The position numbers and the translations under genes are program-made. The notes under the pieces were generated by a model that saw only the letters and a list, made by a program, of their open reading frames with translations, had not been told where the DNA came from and searched no databases. Of a DNA stretch of 64,000 bases, positions 1-9,410 are shown piece after piece (positions within the stretch are counted from its first letter, which is position 1; each line of letters begins with the position of its first letter). This DNA comes from Pedobacter jejuensis (lineage in GTDB: Bacteria > Bacteroidota > Bacteroidia > Sphingobacteriales > Sphingobacteriaceae): positions 1-64,000 of the forward strand of contig NZ_RBEE01000011.1 in NCBI RefSeq assembly GCF_003725795.1, written 5' to 3'.

Positions 1-23
1 GCAGGGGTTTCTTCGTTTATTGA

Positions 24-105
24 GGTTGAGACCAAAGTTGAGGTTTAGATTGAGGCTGAGCAAAGAGCAAAGAATAAAGAACAAGGACAGGGGAATAAAG
101 ATTGG
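24..105. repeat. Degenerate short-phrase tandem array
   Basis: Imperfect 6-12 base units such as TTGAGG, TTGAGAC, TTGAGGTTTAG and TTGAGGCTGAG follow each other, then GAGCAAAGAATAAAG/AACAAGGACAGGGG units. The phrases drift, so this looks like an old microsatellite. It is one of several such arrays in the window, each built on a different unit. Confidence 0.5.
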
Positions 106-535
106 TAGCACAAAAGTATTAATTGTATCTCACCAGCCTTTCCGAAATTCCAAACCACAACCCCCCGGGTTATTCAAACCTGATGGCAACGAAAATCCTT
201 TGTGGCTATACAAACACTCACATCTCCCACCTAAAACCCCAACAAAAAGATTGTAGTGAAGAGCAGGATAGGAGGATTTATGAAATGCTCACGTTCATTT
301 ACAATATAACATAGAACTTTCACGAAGCATTTATCTTATGCAATCTGGATACATGTACTATTATTTTTAACAAGAATTATGTTATCTATTATTACTTTTG
401 TAAAAATATTTAAGACTAACATTAAACGATTAAGAATTACAAATTATTACATAGTATTGTTTGTAACATGTATCATATTTAAAACTGAATCCACTCAAAT
501 ATGTTAATAGTATAAGTTTTGCGGTAATATTTGGT

Positions 536-543
536 TATCTTTG
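536..543 (+). promoter_or_regulatory. -7 box (TAnnTTTG) of the desaturase gene
   Basis: TATCTTTG matches the Bacteroidota -7 consensus TAnnTTTG. Transcription would start near 550, about 19 bases before the ATG. A TTTTG lies 14 bases upstream, closer than the usual -33 spacing, so only the -7 element is convincing. Confidence 0.4.
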
Positions 544-568
544 TTATAAAATAATATATAAATAAATA

Positions 569-1549
569 ATGAGTTTTTTTGCAGATAAGAGAAGGGAAGT
601 AATGACGCATATTGAAAAATATATGCTTGAATCAATGGGTACTTATTTAAAACCAATTGATACAAATTGGCAACCATCTGATTTCTTACCTGATTCTACA
701 AGTGAAACATTTTATCAGGATATTAGGATTTTAAGAGATAATGCTAAGGACTTGTCGTATGATTTGGTGGCTGTATTGATTGGTGATACCATTACTGAAG
801 AGGCTTTACCGACATACGAATCATGGTTAGCTATGGTTGATGGACATAGTGGTAGTGAAGAAGGTGGTTGGATGAAGTGGGTTCGTCATTGGACAGCAGA
901 AGAAAATCGTCATGGTGACTTGTTAAATAAATATTTGTATTTGTCTGGTCGTGTAGATATGCGTCAGATGGAAATTTCTACTCAGTATCTAATTGCTGAT
1001 GGTTTTGATATCGGAACCGGACATGACCCATATAGAAATTTTATTTATACAAGTTTTCAAGAACTAGCCACTAATGTTTCTCATAGGAGAGTAGCATCTT
1101 TAGCAAAGAAGGACGGCGATACATTATTATCTAAAATGTGTGGCGTTATTGCCTCAGATGAAGCTCGTCATGCTAAAGCTTATAAGGATTTCATGAATCG
1201 TATTTTTGAGGTAGATCCAAATGAGGCTATGTTGGCTTTTGAAGATATGATGCGCAAGAAAATTGTCATGCCTGCACATTTCTTACGCGAAGTAGGACTG
1301 AAGATAGGTCAAACTTTCGGCCATTTTACGGATGCAGCTCAGCGTTTAGGCGTTTATACGGCTGTTGATTACGTAGAAATTATGCAGCAATTGATTATCG
1401 ACTGGAAAATCGAAGGCATGCGTGACTTAGATGATGCAGGAGAAAAAGCACGTGATTATATAATGAACTTGCCTTCACGTTTATTACGCGTAGCTGAAAG
1501 GATGAAAACTCCTACTATTGATTATAAATTTAGCTGGATAGCCGGTTAA
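569..1549 (+). CDS. Acyl-ACP desaturase (ferritin-like di-iron)
   Basis: Soluble di-iron fatty-acid desaturase of the plant stearoyl-ACP Delta-9 desaturase family, which puts a cis double bond into acyl-ACP and so controls membrane fluidity. The 326 residues fit the family. The two iron-binding helix motifs are visible: EENRH at residues 111-115 and DEARH at 197-201. E78 and E165 are plausible partner ligands. There is no transmembrane segment, which separates it from membrane histidine-box desaturases. The ATG lies about 26 bases after a -7 box. The gene stands alone and ends in a strong terminator shared with the convergent icmF. The exact double-bond position cannot be read from sequence. 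Confidence 0.9.
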   Translation: MSFFADKRREVMTHIEKYMLESMGTYLKPIDTNWQPSDFLPDSTSETFYQDIRILRDNAKDLSYDLVAVLIGDTITEEALPTYESWLAMVDGHSGSEEGGWMKWVRHWTAEENRHGDLLNKYLYLSGRVDMRQMEISTQYLIADGFDIGTGHDPYRNFIYTSFQELATNVSHRRVASLAKKDGDTLLSKMCGVIASDEARHAKAYKDFMNRIFEVDPNEAMLAFEDMMRKKIVMPAHFLREVGLKIGQTFGHFTDAAQRLGVYTAVDYVEIMQQLIIDWKIEGMRDLDDAGEKARDYIMNLPSRLLRVAERMKTPTIDYKFSWIAG

Positions 1550-1569
1550 AATAAAAAAAATATTTTGTT

Positions 1570-1600
1570 AAAAGCCACGATTTAAGTCGTGGCTTTTTTT
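1570..1600. terminator. Bidirectional terminator, desaturase / icmF
   Basis: The inverted repeat AAAAGCCACGA (1570-1580) / TCGTGGCTTTT (1587-1597) with a 6-base loop is followed by T's on the plus strand and preceded by A's. It can therefore stop both the desaturase (+) and the mutase gene (-), which ends at 1603. Confidence 0.85.
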
Positions 1601-1602
1601 GT

Positions 1603-4600
1603 TTACATATTTCTTCGGTATTGACCACCAACTTCGTATAACGCTTTGCTAATCTGTCCGATAGAGCAAACTTTGCAAACTTCCATTAATTGCTCAAAAA
1701 TATTATCCCCTGCAATTGCAGATTTTTGTAACTGCTTTAGCGCTTCCTGAGTTTTATCGGCGTTTCTCTCTTGAAATGTTTTTAATGTTTCTATCTGATA
1801 TTGCTTTTCTTCTTCAGTTGCACGAATTACTTCTCCCGGTACAATAGTTGGAGACCCGTTTTTATTAAGGAAAGTATTAACACCGATAATAGGGTATTCG
1901 CCTGTGTGCTTTAGCGTTTCATAATATAAACTCTCTTCTTGTATTTTGCCGCGTTGGTACATAGTTTCCATTGCTCCTAAAACGCCACCACGATCATTAA
2001 TACGTTTAAATTCTGCTAAAACAGCATCTTCAACTAAATCTGTTAATTCTTCAATTATGAAAGCACCTTGTAATGGATTTTCATTTTTTGCTAAACCCAG
2101 TTCTCGATTAATTATGAGTTGAATGGCCATTGCTCTGCGTACTGATTCTTCTGTTGGTGTTGTTATAGCTTCATCGTAAGCGTTTGTGTGCAATGAGTTG
2201 CAATTATCATAAATGGCATAAAGGGCTTGTAAAGTTGTTCGAATATCATTAAAATCTATCTCCTGAGCATGTAATGAACGACCTGATGTTTGAATGTGAT
2301 ATTTTAGTTTTTGAGATCTATCATTGCCTTTGTATTTATTCTTTATGGCTTTAGCCCAAATTCTCCTGGCAACTCTCCCAATAACGGCGTACTCGGGGTC
2401 AATTCCGTTAGAGAAGAAGAAAGAAAGGTTTGGTGCAAAATCATCAATATGCATTCCCCGACTTAAATAATACTCAACAAATGTAAATCCGTTGCTTAAA
2501 GTAAAAGCAAGCTGGGAAATAGGGTTTGCACCAGCTTCTGCAATATGATAACCTGAGATGGATACAGAATAGAAATTACGAACTTTTTCATCAATAAAAT
2601 ATTTTTGAATGTCACCCATCATTCTTAATGCAAATTCTGTAGAAAAAATACAAGTATTTTGTGCTTGATCTTCCTTTAGAATATCAGCTTGAACCGTTCC
2701 TCGAACAGAACTTATGGCGTAAGCTTTTATTTTTGCATAAACTTCAGTAGGCAAAACTTGATCGCCAGTTATGCCTAAAAGCATCAAACCTAAACCATTG
2801 TTTCCTTCGGGTAAGTTGCCGCTATAAGTTGGCCGTAGAATGTTTTTTGATTTGTAAATATCTTCTATCTTTTGATTTATTTCTTCTTCCAAGCCATTTT
2901 CAATGATGTATTTTTCACATTGCTGGTCAACTGCTACATTCATGAAAAAGCCTAATAGCATTGGTGCCGGACCATTAATTGTCATGGATACGGAAGTAGA
3001 TGGCGCACAAAGATCAAAACCCGAATATAATTTTTTGGCGTCATCTAGGGTTGCAATACTTACACCAGAGTTTCCAATTTTACCATAAATATCTGGACGG
3101 ATATGTGGATCTTCACCATAAAGTGTAACCGAATCAAAAGCTGTTGATAAACGATGGGCTGGTTGTCCTAAAGAAACATAATGGAACCTTTTATTTGTTC
3201 GCTCCGGACCGCCTTCTCCGGCAAACATCCTCGTTGGGTCTTCTCCTTCACGTTTTAATGGGAAAACGCCAGCTGCATATGGAAACTCACCTGGTAAATT
3301 TTCGGTTAGTAGCCAACGTAAAATATCGCCCCAATCTTCATATCTTGGCAAAGAAACTTTGGGGATATTTAATTTTGATAGAGATTCGTAAAATAATGGT
3401 AACCTAATTTCCTTATCGCGAACTTTATAAATAAAAAATTCCTCTTTATAACTTCTCTTGGTTTCAGGCCATTGGCGTAGCAATCTTTTACATTCTCCAT
3501 CCAGTTGTTCTTCAAAATATAAAAAAGTGCTCTCTAAATCTGCTCCAGAAGGGGATGTTTTGCCTTGTTCATCTGTTATTTTATTTTCGTTTAGCAGATT
3601 GATCACGCCTTTAAGCTGATACATTTTGCGGGCTATCGATGCTTGTTTATCAACCCATTCGTTATAAGTTTGACTGGCTTCGGCAATTTCGGCCAAATAG
3701 CGAATTCTATCGGGTGGAATGATGTAAATTTTTTCAGATTGCTCTGAAGTTAATTCCATTCGGGCTTTAAAGTCAGTTCCTGTTTTAATCTTAATTTGCT
3801 CCATCAAAGCAACAAATAAGTTATTCATTCCAGGGTCGTTAAATTGAGATGCCATGGTTCCATAGACTGGAATTTCATCATCCTTTGCATCGAAAATATT
3901 ATGATTGCGCTTGTACTGTTTTCGAACATCACGCAGGGCATCTAAAGCTCCACGCTTATCAAACTTGTTAATTGCAACTAAATCTGCGAAATCGAGCATG
4001 TCAATTTTCTCTAGTTGAGTAGCAGCCCCAAATTCAGGAGTCATTACGTAGAGAGAAACATCACAATGTTCGGTTATTTCTGTATCAGACTGACCAATGC
4101 CAGATGTTTCAACAATAATTAAATCGTAACCTGCTGCTTTACATATATCTATGCTTTCTTGGACGTTCTTTGAAAGGGCGAGGTTTGCTTGCCTTGTAGC
4201 GAGTGAGCGCATGTAAACTCTTGGATTATTAATCGCATTCATACGAATGCGATCGCCAAGTAAAGCACCTCCTGTTTTTCTTTTTGATGGATCGACAGAA
4301 ATTATCGCCAAGGTTTTATCTTCAACTTCCACCAAAAACCTTCTAACCAATTCATCAACTAATGATGATTTTCCGGCACCGCCAGTTCCGGTTATCCCTA
4401 AAATTGGGGCACTATTATTTTTAGAAAGTTTTTTAAGTTCATCAACGAAGGATTGAGCACCTTCGGGATCATTCTCTGCGACCGTAATTGCTCCTGCTAT
4501 AGCTTTTATATCTTTAGTTGGAATGGTTTTTAACTCATCAGTGATGCTACTTTTGGTAACAAAATCTGTTTGAATTAGCATGTCATTTATCATTCCTTGC

Positions 4601-4995
4601 AAACCCATTTTTCGGCCATCATCAGGAGAATAGATTTTAGATATTCCATAAGCCTGAAGTTCTTCAATTTCTGTTGGAAGAATAACGCCACCACCACCGG
4701 CAAATATTTTAATGTGCCCAGAACCACGTTCCTGCAGCAAATCGTGCATGTATTTGAAATATTCGATGTGACCGCCTTGATAGGAGGTCATTGCAATACC
4801 TTGCACATCCTCTTGAATGGCACAATTTACAACTTCATCAACCGAACGGTTATGTCCTAAATGAATAACTTCTGCACCTGAAGATTGCAAAATTCGGCGC
4901 ATAATATTAATTGTGGCATCATGTCCATCAAATAATGAGGCGGCAGTTACAAAACGAATTTTATTTTTAGGTTTATATATTTCTACTTGTTGCAT
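1603..4995 (-). CDS. icmF: Fused isobutyryl-CoA mutase IcmF (B12, GTPase chaperone and mutase in one chain)
   Basis: Adenosylcobalamin-dependent mutase that interconverts isobutyryl-CoA and butyryl-CoA by carbon-skeleton rearrangement. Domain order along the 1130 residues is B12-binding (about 12-140, DGHD with cobalt-ligand His25), MeaB/ArgK-type G-protein chaperone (about 195-410: P-loop GTGGAGKS 203-210, VDPS 234-237, ETSG 296-299, NKFD 343-346), then substrate-binding mutase domain (about 530-1130). This B12-G-mutase order is typical of IcmF, not of two-subunit methylmalonyl-CoA mutase. At the two substrate-selecting positions I see Phe578 and Gln779 where methylmalonyl-CoA mutase has Tyr and Arg. 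That fits isobutyryl-CoA or another uncharged branched acyl-CoA. It stands alone with its own -7 box. Confidence 0.9.
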   Translation of the reverse strand: MQQVEIYKPKNKIRFVTAASLFDGHDATINIMRRILQSSGAEVIHLGHNRSVDEVVNCAIQEDVQGIAMTSYQGGHIEYFKYMHDLLQERGSGHIKIFAGGGGVILPTEIEELQAYGISKIYSPDDGRKMGLQGMINDMLIQTDFVTKSSITDELKTIPTKDIKAIAGAITVAENDPEGAQSFVDELKKLSKNNSAPILGITGTGGAGKSSLVDELVRRFLVEVEDKTLAIISVDPSKRKTGGALLGDRIRMNAINNPRVYMRSLATRQANLALSKNVQESIDICKAAGYDLIIVETSGIGQSDTEITEHCDVSLYVMTPEFGAATQLEKIDMLDFADLVAINKFDKRGALDALRDVRKQYKRNHNIFDAKDDEIPVYGTMASQFNDPGMNNLFVALMEQIKIKTGTDFKARMELTSEQSEKIYIIPPDRIRYLAEIAEASQTYNEWVDKQASIARKMYQLKGVINLLNENKITDEQGKTSPSGADLESTFLYFEEQLDGECKRLLRQWPETKRSYKEEFFIYKVRDKEIRLPLFYESLSKLNIPKVSLPRYEDWGDILRWLLTENLPGEFPYAAGVFPLKREGEDPTRMFAGEGGPERTNKRFHYVSLGQPAHRLSTAFDSVTLYGEDPHIRPDIYGKIGNSGVSIATLDDAKKLYSGFDLCAPSTSVSMTINGPAPMLLGFFMNVAVDQQCEKYIIENGLEEEINQKIEDIYKSKNILRPTYSGNLPEGNNGLGLMLLGITGDQVLPTEVYAKIKAYAISSVRGTVQADILKEDQAQNTCIFSTEFALRMMGDIQKYFIDEKVRNFYSVSISGYHIAEAGANPISQLAFTLSNGFTFVEYYLSRGMHIDDFAPNLSFFFSNGIDPEYAVIGRVARRIWAKAIKNKYKGNDRSQKLKYHIQTSGRSLHAQEIDFNDIRTTLQALYAIYDNCNSLHTNAYDEAITTPTEESVRRAMAIQLIINRELGLAKNENPLQGAFIIEELTDLVEDAVLAEFKRINDRGGVLGAMETMYQRGKIQEESLYYETLKHTGEYPIIGVNTFLNKNGSPTIVPGEVIRATEEEKQYQIETLKTFQERNADKTQEALKQLQKSAIAGDNIFEQLMEVCKVCSIGQISKALYEVGGQYRRNM

Positions 4996-5048
4996 AAGTC
5001 AGGCTGTTAAAGAAAAGAATAGGCTTCTCTTAATTTATATCTGGTATG

Positions 5049-5056
5049 CAAATGTA
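5049..5056 (-). promoter_or_regulatory. -7 box of icmF
   Basis: On the minus strand this reads TACATTTG, a full match to TAnnTTTG, 54 bases upstream of the icmF ATG. No TTG is seen at normal -33 spacing. Confidence 0.4.
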
Positions 5057-5112
5057 ATAATTCCTTATCATCAGATGATTTAATAATAGAATTGATACTA
5101 ATTATAAATAAA

Positions 5113-5136
5113 AAAGCCACCTGAGTTGGTGGCTTT
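5113..5136 (-). terminator. Terminator after the pafA-like gene
   Basis: Stem AAAGCCACC (5113-5121) / GGTGGCTTT (5128-5136) with loop TGAGTT. On the minus strand it is followed by a T-rich run. It sits 4 bases beyond the phosphatase stop codon and ends the long minus-strand run that begins with the TPR gene. Confidence 0.8.
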
Positions 5137-5139
5137 AAA

Positions 5140-6795
5140 TTATTTATTTGTAATCTCTGTTATTGGTTCTCCAACGCAGCCATTTGGCATTTGGATATGA
5201 AGCAATGCAGCCAAAGTTGGCGCAATATCGGTCATGTAATGAGTTTTGTTCGATGCCCCCGGTTTGATTCCCCAGCCCATAAATACTAATGGAATGTGAG
5301 CATCATAAGGATTCCAGCTACCATGTGTTGTTCCGGTGCTAGCACCATTAAACCAGTTTGGATCTAGTATGTAATATAAATCGCCGCTTCTACGGGCGTT
5401 ATATCCATTGGTAATCATTTTTTTCTGAATTTCTGGTAAGGTTGTTTGAGCGATTCTCGAAATATCGATAACATTCGTGAAGCCATCCATCCGTTTTAAA
5501 AATTCGATAGATGCTGCTTTTATAACATCAAAACTAACCGTTCCATTATCAGTTTTATCGTGATCGAAAATGATTTGATTATTCATTGATTTTAGAACGA
5601 CGTTATTTACTTTAAATTTATCGTTTAAAAAGCCATTCAATTTAAAGACGATATCTCTATCACTAACAATTCCTGCAGGTATTTTATTCTCTTTCATAAA
5701 AGCAGGAACGTGTGCCACACCATGGTCGGCGCTTAAAAATATGGTGTACTGCCCTTTTCCAACTTTTTTATCTAGATAATTGAAAAATTCTTCGAAATCT
5801 TTATCTAAATGTAAATAAGTATCTTCTGCTTCAATTGAATTTGGACCATAAGCATGACCAACATAATCTGTAGCCGAACAACTAACAGCTAAAAAATCTG
5901 TGTTATTATCTCCACCTAAATCTTCTGATAAGATAGCCAGTTTCGCTAAATCGAGTGTGATGGTATTGCCGTAAGGTGTGCTTCTTATGGCATCGAAATT
6001 TTTATTTATGTTTTGTGCAAGCAGGTGAGGAAAAGTGCTGGTTTTTCCTTCGTATTCTTTTTTGTCTGCTGTACTATTCTCATACGTGCCAATTGGATAT
6101 AAGGTTTCCCAGTTTTTAGCATAGAACTTATTGGCAAGCTTAAGCTTATTATAATCGGCAATCCATGTTGGCACTTCTTTCATGTAGTACGAACTCGTAA
6201 TCCAATTGCCTGTACTGCCCTGATACCAATAGGCAGCATTTGCAGCATGGCCAGCGGGTAAGATGGAACCTCTATCTTTCAAAGAAATTCCAATAACCTT
6301 TCCTTTAAAATTGGTAGCCAACCTTAATTCATCAGTAATTGTAGTAGCCAATAAATTTTTTGGCGACATGTTTCCTTCTGATGATGGACTACTGCCAACC
6401 GTAACTACCGAAGAATCTTCTGTACAATAAACATTCTTTTTGCTTTCAGAATTGTACCAATCGTTGCCAATTATACCATGAATAGCAGGAACAGAACCTG
6501 TGTAAATTGTGGTATGACCAACTGCTGTATATGTTGGTGTGTAAGGAATAAAAGTATTTTCTACAGAAAAGCCTTCGTTAATTAATCTTTTAAATCCGCC
6601 GTTTGTGTAGCGATTGTAATAGCGATACAGGTAATCCCATCGCATTTGATCAACAACCAAACCTATTACTAATTTAGGGCGAGCTATTTCTAACGGAAAA
6701 GCCTTAGCTGTGGGTGTTGCTTTTTTTGTTTGGGCAGAAACTGATGAGAGGGTTAGTATAGAAAGGGAAACAATTAAGCACGAAATTTTCTTCAT
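5140..6795 (-). CDS. PafA-like alkaline phosphatase, exported
   Basis: Secreted phosphomonoesterase of the alkaline phosphatase superfamily, PafA branch, common in Bacteroidota for phosphate scavenging. Residues 1-21 are a signal peptide ending SVSAQ. Metal and active-site residues of the superfamily are visible: D49 (VVDQM), nucleophile T90 in YTAVGHT, N111, TDYVGH, SADHG and a C-terminal THGSWNP. The SLKDR motif gives K173 and R175, the pair that in PafA contacts phosphate and favours monoesters over diesters. The 551-aa length fits PafA (about 545). It lies 69 bases downstream of folC and may be read through with it. I infer a phosphomonoesterase rather than a nucleotide phosphodiesterase from the K/R pair. 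Confidence 0.85.
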   Translation of the reverse strand: MKKISCLIVSLSILTLSSVSAQTKKATPTAKAFPLEIARPKLVIGLVVDQMRWDYLYRYYNRYTNGGFKRLINEGFSVENTFIPYTPTYTAVGHTTIYTGSVPAIHGIIGNDWYNSESKKNVYCTEDSSVVTVGSSPSSEGNMSPKNLLATTITDELRLATNFKGKVIGISLKDRGSILPAGHAANAAYWYQGSTGNWITSSYYMKEVPTWIADYNKLKLANKFYAKNWETLYPIGTYENSTADKKEYEGKTSTFPHLLAQNINKNFDAIRSTPYGNTITLDLAKLAILSEDLGGDNNTDFLAVSCSATDYVGHAYGPNSIEAEDTYLHLDKDFEEFFNYLDKKVGKGQYTIFLSADHGVAHVPAFMKENKIPAGIVSDRDIVFKLNGFLNDKFKVNNVVLKSMNNQIIFDHDKTDNGTVSFDVIKAASIEFLKRMDGFTNVIDISRIAQTTLPEIQKKMITNGYNARRSGDLYYILDPNWFNGASTGTTHGSWNPYDAHIPLVFMGWGIKPGASNKTHYMTDIAPTLAALLHIQMPNGCVGEPITEITNK

Positions 6796-6864
6796 TCTGT
6801 TTTAGTTTAAAGGGCTAAATTAATAATTTTAAGATGAAGAATTTTTGAAGTTTTTGTAAAGTTT

Positions 6865-8160
6865 CTATAGTGCTTCTGCAACAACAAATGTACTACCACC
6901 TATAAATATAAGGTCGTTCTGCTGTGCCTTTTCTATTGCAGCATTTTTTGCATCTACAACAGAATTATAAGTGATACCTTTTAAATCAAAAACTTCGGCC
7001 TGTTTAAGAAGTTCTTCTGCTTCTAATCCACGTTCTATATCGGGTTTGCAAAAATAATACGTTGCTTTTTTAGGCAGAAGGGATAGCACTTTGGTGATAT
7101 CTTTATCCTTAACCATTCCAAAAACCATATGCAGCTTTTCAAATGCTGTTTGCTCAATATTTTTAAGAACTTCTTTTATACCTGCTTCGTTGTGACCAGT
7201 ATCGCATATAATTAATGGGTTTACATTCAACGTTTGCCAGCGACCTTGAAGTTGCGTAAGTTTTTTTACTTGTCTTAAACCACTATAAATGGCTTGTTTG
7301 TCAATATTGAATTCTTTTTGCTGATTTAGAATTTCAAGTGCTTTTAATACGGTAACCATATTTTTTGGTTGATATAGCCCGGTCAAATCACTTTTTAATT
7401 TCGGATATTTTAATTCCTCACCTTCATAAACGGAAAGTTTAAGCATGTTATTTTTTACTGAAATATCTTCTACCATTAAAAAATCATCAGCAAAATAAAT
7501 AGGTGCCCCAACTGATTCAGCCTTCGCAATAAAAACTGGTTGAGATTCTTCTTGGGTTTCACCAATTACGACAGGTATGCCTTTTTTGATGATTCCGGCT
7601 TTTTCACCTGCAATTTCTTTTAGGGTATTGCCGAGCATATTGGTATGATCGAGGCTAATATTCGTTATCACCGAAATTTCTGGTTTAATAATATTTGTAG
7701 AGTCTAATCTTCCACCTAAGCCCACTTCAATTACTGCTATATCAACTTTATGCTTTGCAAAATGTTCAAAAGCCATAGCAACGGTAGCTTCGAAAAAGGA
7801 AGGTTCAATTTTATAAATTATTTTTTTATTGGCTTGAACAAAGGATTTTACTTCAGCTTTGCTAATCATTTTTCCATTGATACGAATTCGCTCCCGGAAA
7901 TCTTTAAGATGTGGCGAAGTATATAATCCTGTTTTATAACCCTGTGCTTGCAAAACAGAAGCCAACATGTGAGAAGTTGAACCTTTACCGTTTGTGCCGG
8001 CAACATGAATGGTTTTAAAATTGTTTTGAGGATTGCCCAAAGCCTCACATAAAATGATGGTATTTGTTAAATCTTTTTTAAACGCAGAAGCCCCAATCCT
8101 GGTAAACATTGGGAGTTTGCTGTATAAAAATTCGAGTGTTTGTTGGTAGTTCATAATCAA
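6865..8160 (-). CDS. folC: Dihydrofolate synthase / folylpolyglutamate synthase
   Basis: Mur-ligase-type ATP enzyme that joins glutamate to dihydropteroate and extends folate polyglutamate tails in the cytoplasm. The P-loop AGTNGKGST is at about residues 54-62. The signature DHTNMLG, the IGETQEE region and a C-terminal Mur-ligase domain with CDTGHN follow. The 431 residues match the family. An ATG at 8154 (MNYQQT) is an equally likely start. It follows the TonB-like gene by 33 bases, but a TACTTTTG box at 8170-8177 suggests its own near-leaderless transcript. Other folate genes in the window (pabB, pabC-like, fmt) are not adjacent. Confidence 0.92.
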   Translation of the reverse strand: MIMNYQQTLEFLYSKLPMFTRIGASAFKKDLTNTIILCEALGNPQNNFKTIHVAGTNGKGSTSHMLASVLQAQGYKTGLYTSPHLKDFRERIRINGKMISKAEVKSFVQANKKIIYKIEPSFFEATVAMAFEHFAKHKVDIAVIEVGLGGRLDSTNIIKPEISVITNISLDHTNMLGNTLKEIAGEKAGIIKKGIPVVIGETQEESQPVFIAKAESVGAPIYFADDFLMVEDISVKNNMLKLSVYEGEELKYPKLKSDLTGLYQPKNMVTVLKALEILNQQKEFNIDKQAIYSGLRQVKKLTQLQGRWQTLNVNPLIICDTGHNEAGIKEVLKNIEQTAFEKLHMVFGMVKDKDITKVLSLLPKKATYYFCKPDIERGLEAEELLKQAEVFDLKGITYNSVVDAKNAAIEKAQQNDLIFIGGSTFVVAEAL

Positions 8161-8169
8161 ATATGACTA

Positions 8170-8177
8170 CAAAAGTA
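8170..8177 (-). promoter_or_regulatory. -7 box of folC
   Basis: Minus-strand TACTTTTG matches TAnnTTTG. Transcription would begin about 8163, so the mRNA would have almost no leader before the ATG at 8160 or 8154. It would separate folC-pafA from the upstream envelope operon. Confidence 0.4.
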
Positions 8178-8193
8178 TGAAAGGTTAACGGTT

Positions 8194-9009
8194 TTATTTC
8201 ACTTTAAAATTGAATACTACAACACCGGTTTGGTTGTCAGTGCCAACATCAGATTTACTTAAAGAGGAATTTAATACCGCCTGAATACATTTATTTACTA
8301 ATTCTGTATCTGTAATGGTTGATCCTTTTAATTCCTGATTTGCTCTTGTAATGTCTCCAGATTTATTGAAATATATTCTTATCGCAATTTTACCAGTTTT
8401 TTGTCCGTCATCTTTTGGAATAACAAGATTTGAAAAACGTCTTAACTCAATTGGCTTATTGCCAAAACCAGAACCGCCATTTCCATAATTATTTGCTAAT
8501 GGATCGCCATTGACGGAACCTTGATTTCCAGCAGTATTTCCTGTTCCATCGCCACCGCCTTGTCCTGTATTCTTTTTTCCTTTGTATAAGGCATTCTGAT
8601 TAATAACAGGTGTTGATGGTTTATCTTCAGCAGTAGTTGTTGGTGTAGTAGTAGTAGGTTTAGATTTTTTAGTATTTACACTAATTGCATCCTCTGTATT
8701 TTGAGTTTGAATATCCTTATCACTTGTTTGCGATTCTGTATTTTCTGTAACTTTTTCTTCAGGGACTACCTTATCGGGGCGTTTATTATTAGCATTAGGA
8801 TCTGCTGATGGCTCCTCAATGCTAGTGTAATCATCGCCCATTCCTGTTTCTGCAGTTCCATAGTTTACAACCATACCACCCATACCTAATTCTTCAGCAG
8901 GTTGAAACGAATTAATCACAATTAAAAAGCTAATCGCAAGCAACAGCGCCATGATCCCTGTAGAGATTGCCACTGCTTTTGGATAATTATTTTCTTCGTT
9001 GTGATTCAT
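8194..9009 (-). CDS. TonB/TolA-like energy transducer
   Basis: Probable periplasm-spanning transducer that couples the ExbB/ExbD motor to the outer membrane. The N-terminus is cytoplasmic, then comes one membrane segment (about residues 12-33, VAISTGIMALLLAISFLIV). A long low-complexity spacer follows, rich in Thr, Pro, Asp, Asn and Gly. The C-terminal ~70 residues (IAIRIYFNKSGDITRA...) form a small alpha/beta fold like TonB or TolA ends. 271 aa. The start overlaps the exbD stop as TAATG. The spacer has little proline-lysine repeat, so it could equally be called TolA-like. Family assignment rests on topology and gene order more than on a clear motif. Confidence 0.7.
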   Translation of the reverse strand: MNHNEENNYPKAVAISTGIMALLLAISFLIVINSFQPAEELGMGGMVVNYGTAETGMGDDYTSIEEPSADPNANNKRPDKVVPEEKVTENTESQTSDKDIQTQNTEDAISVNTKKSKPTTTTPTTTAEDKPSTPVINQNALYKGKKNTGQGGGDGTGNTAGNQGSVNGDPLANNYGNGGSGFGNKPIELRRFSNLVIPKDDGQKTGKIAIRIYFNKSGDITRANQELKGSTITDTELVNKCIQAVLNSSLSKSDVGTDNQTGVVVFNFKVK

Positions 9010-9410
9010 TATTTTTTAGGCTCTACGGCTAATACAAGCTTAAGTTTCAATTTATTCGCAACATCATAAGCAACCATGATGTTTTCTGCAGGCACATTTT
9101 TAGCCACATATAAAATTATGGTCATATCTGGTGCAAGTTTTTGGTAGGCTTCTACAGCTGGCAATAAACTCTCTGCAGTAGCTGGTTTTTTATCAACGAA
9201 ATAATTTAAATTTTCGTCTATACTTACCGTAACTGCTTTCTTTGCTGTAGATTGTTGTCCGCTTGATGATTGAGGCAATAATAATTTTACTACCTGAGGA
9301 TTAACCACGGCTGAAGCCAGCAGAAAAAACAGCATCAAGAAGAACATAATATCATTTAATGCTGATGTATGTACTTCTACAGAGCCTTTTGTTCTTTTTC
9401 TTAAATTCAT
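9009..9410 (-). CDS. ExbD/TolR-type motor subunit
   Basis: 133-aa inner-membrane subunit of the proton-driven ExbB-ExbD (TolQ-TolR) motor. There is a single N-terminal membrane helix (about 18-38) starting LNDIMFFLMLFF; the Asp matches the proton-carrying aspartate of the family. The periplasmic rest (SIDENLNYFVDKKP, ILYVAKNVPAENIMVAYDVANKL) has the usual ExbD fold pattern. It overlaps exbB by TAATG upstream and the TonB-like gene downstream, so the three are almost certainly translated together. Confidence 0.88.
   Translation of the reverse strand: MNLRKRTKGSVEVHTSALNDIMFFLMLFFLLASAVVNPQVVKLLLPQSSSGQQSTAKKAVTVSIDENLNYFVDKKPATAESLLPAVEAYQKLAPDMTIILYVAKNVPAENIMVAYDVANKLKLKLVLAVEPKK

Larger units (their letters stand above)
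1..568. other. Left-edge region without a convincing gene
   Basis: No reading frame here looks like a real protein. Two short overlapping plus-strand frames (20-256, 123-314) are Arg/Pro-rich and low complexity, with no recognisable motif. The first ~110 bases are decayed tandem phrases: GAGGTTGAG/GAGGCTGAG units at about 24-62, then AAAGA/AAGAACAAGG-type units at about 62-105. From about 300 to 568 the sequence is very AT-rich and contains the likely desaturase promoter. This could be the 3' flank of a gene that lies outside the window. Confidence 0.5.

Noticed and set aside
20..314. Two short plus-strand frames at the left edge
   Set aside because: Low complexity, overlapping each other in two frames, no motif and no promoter; the DNA is decayed short repeats.
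4597..4860. Plus-strand frame inside icmF
   Set aside because: Antisense of the B12-binding domain, with no independent evidence.
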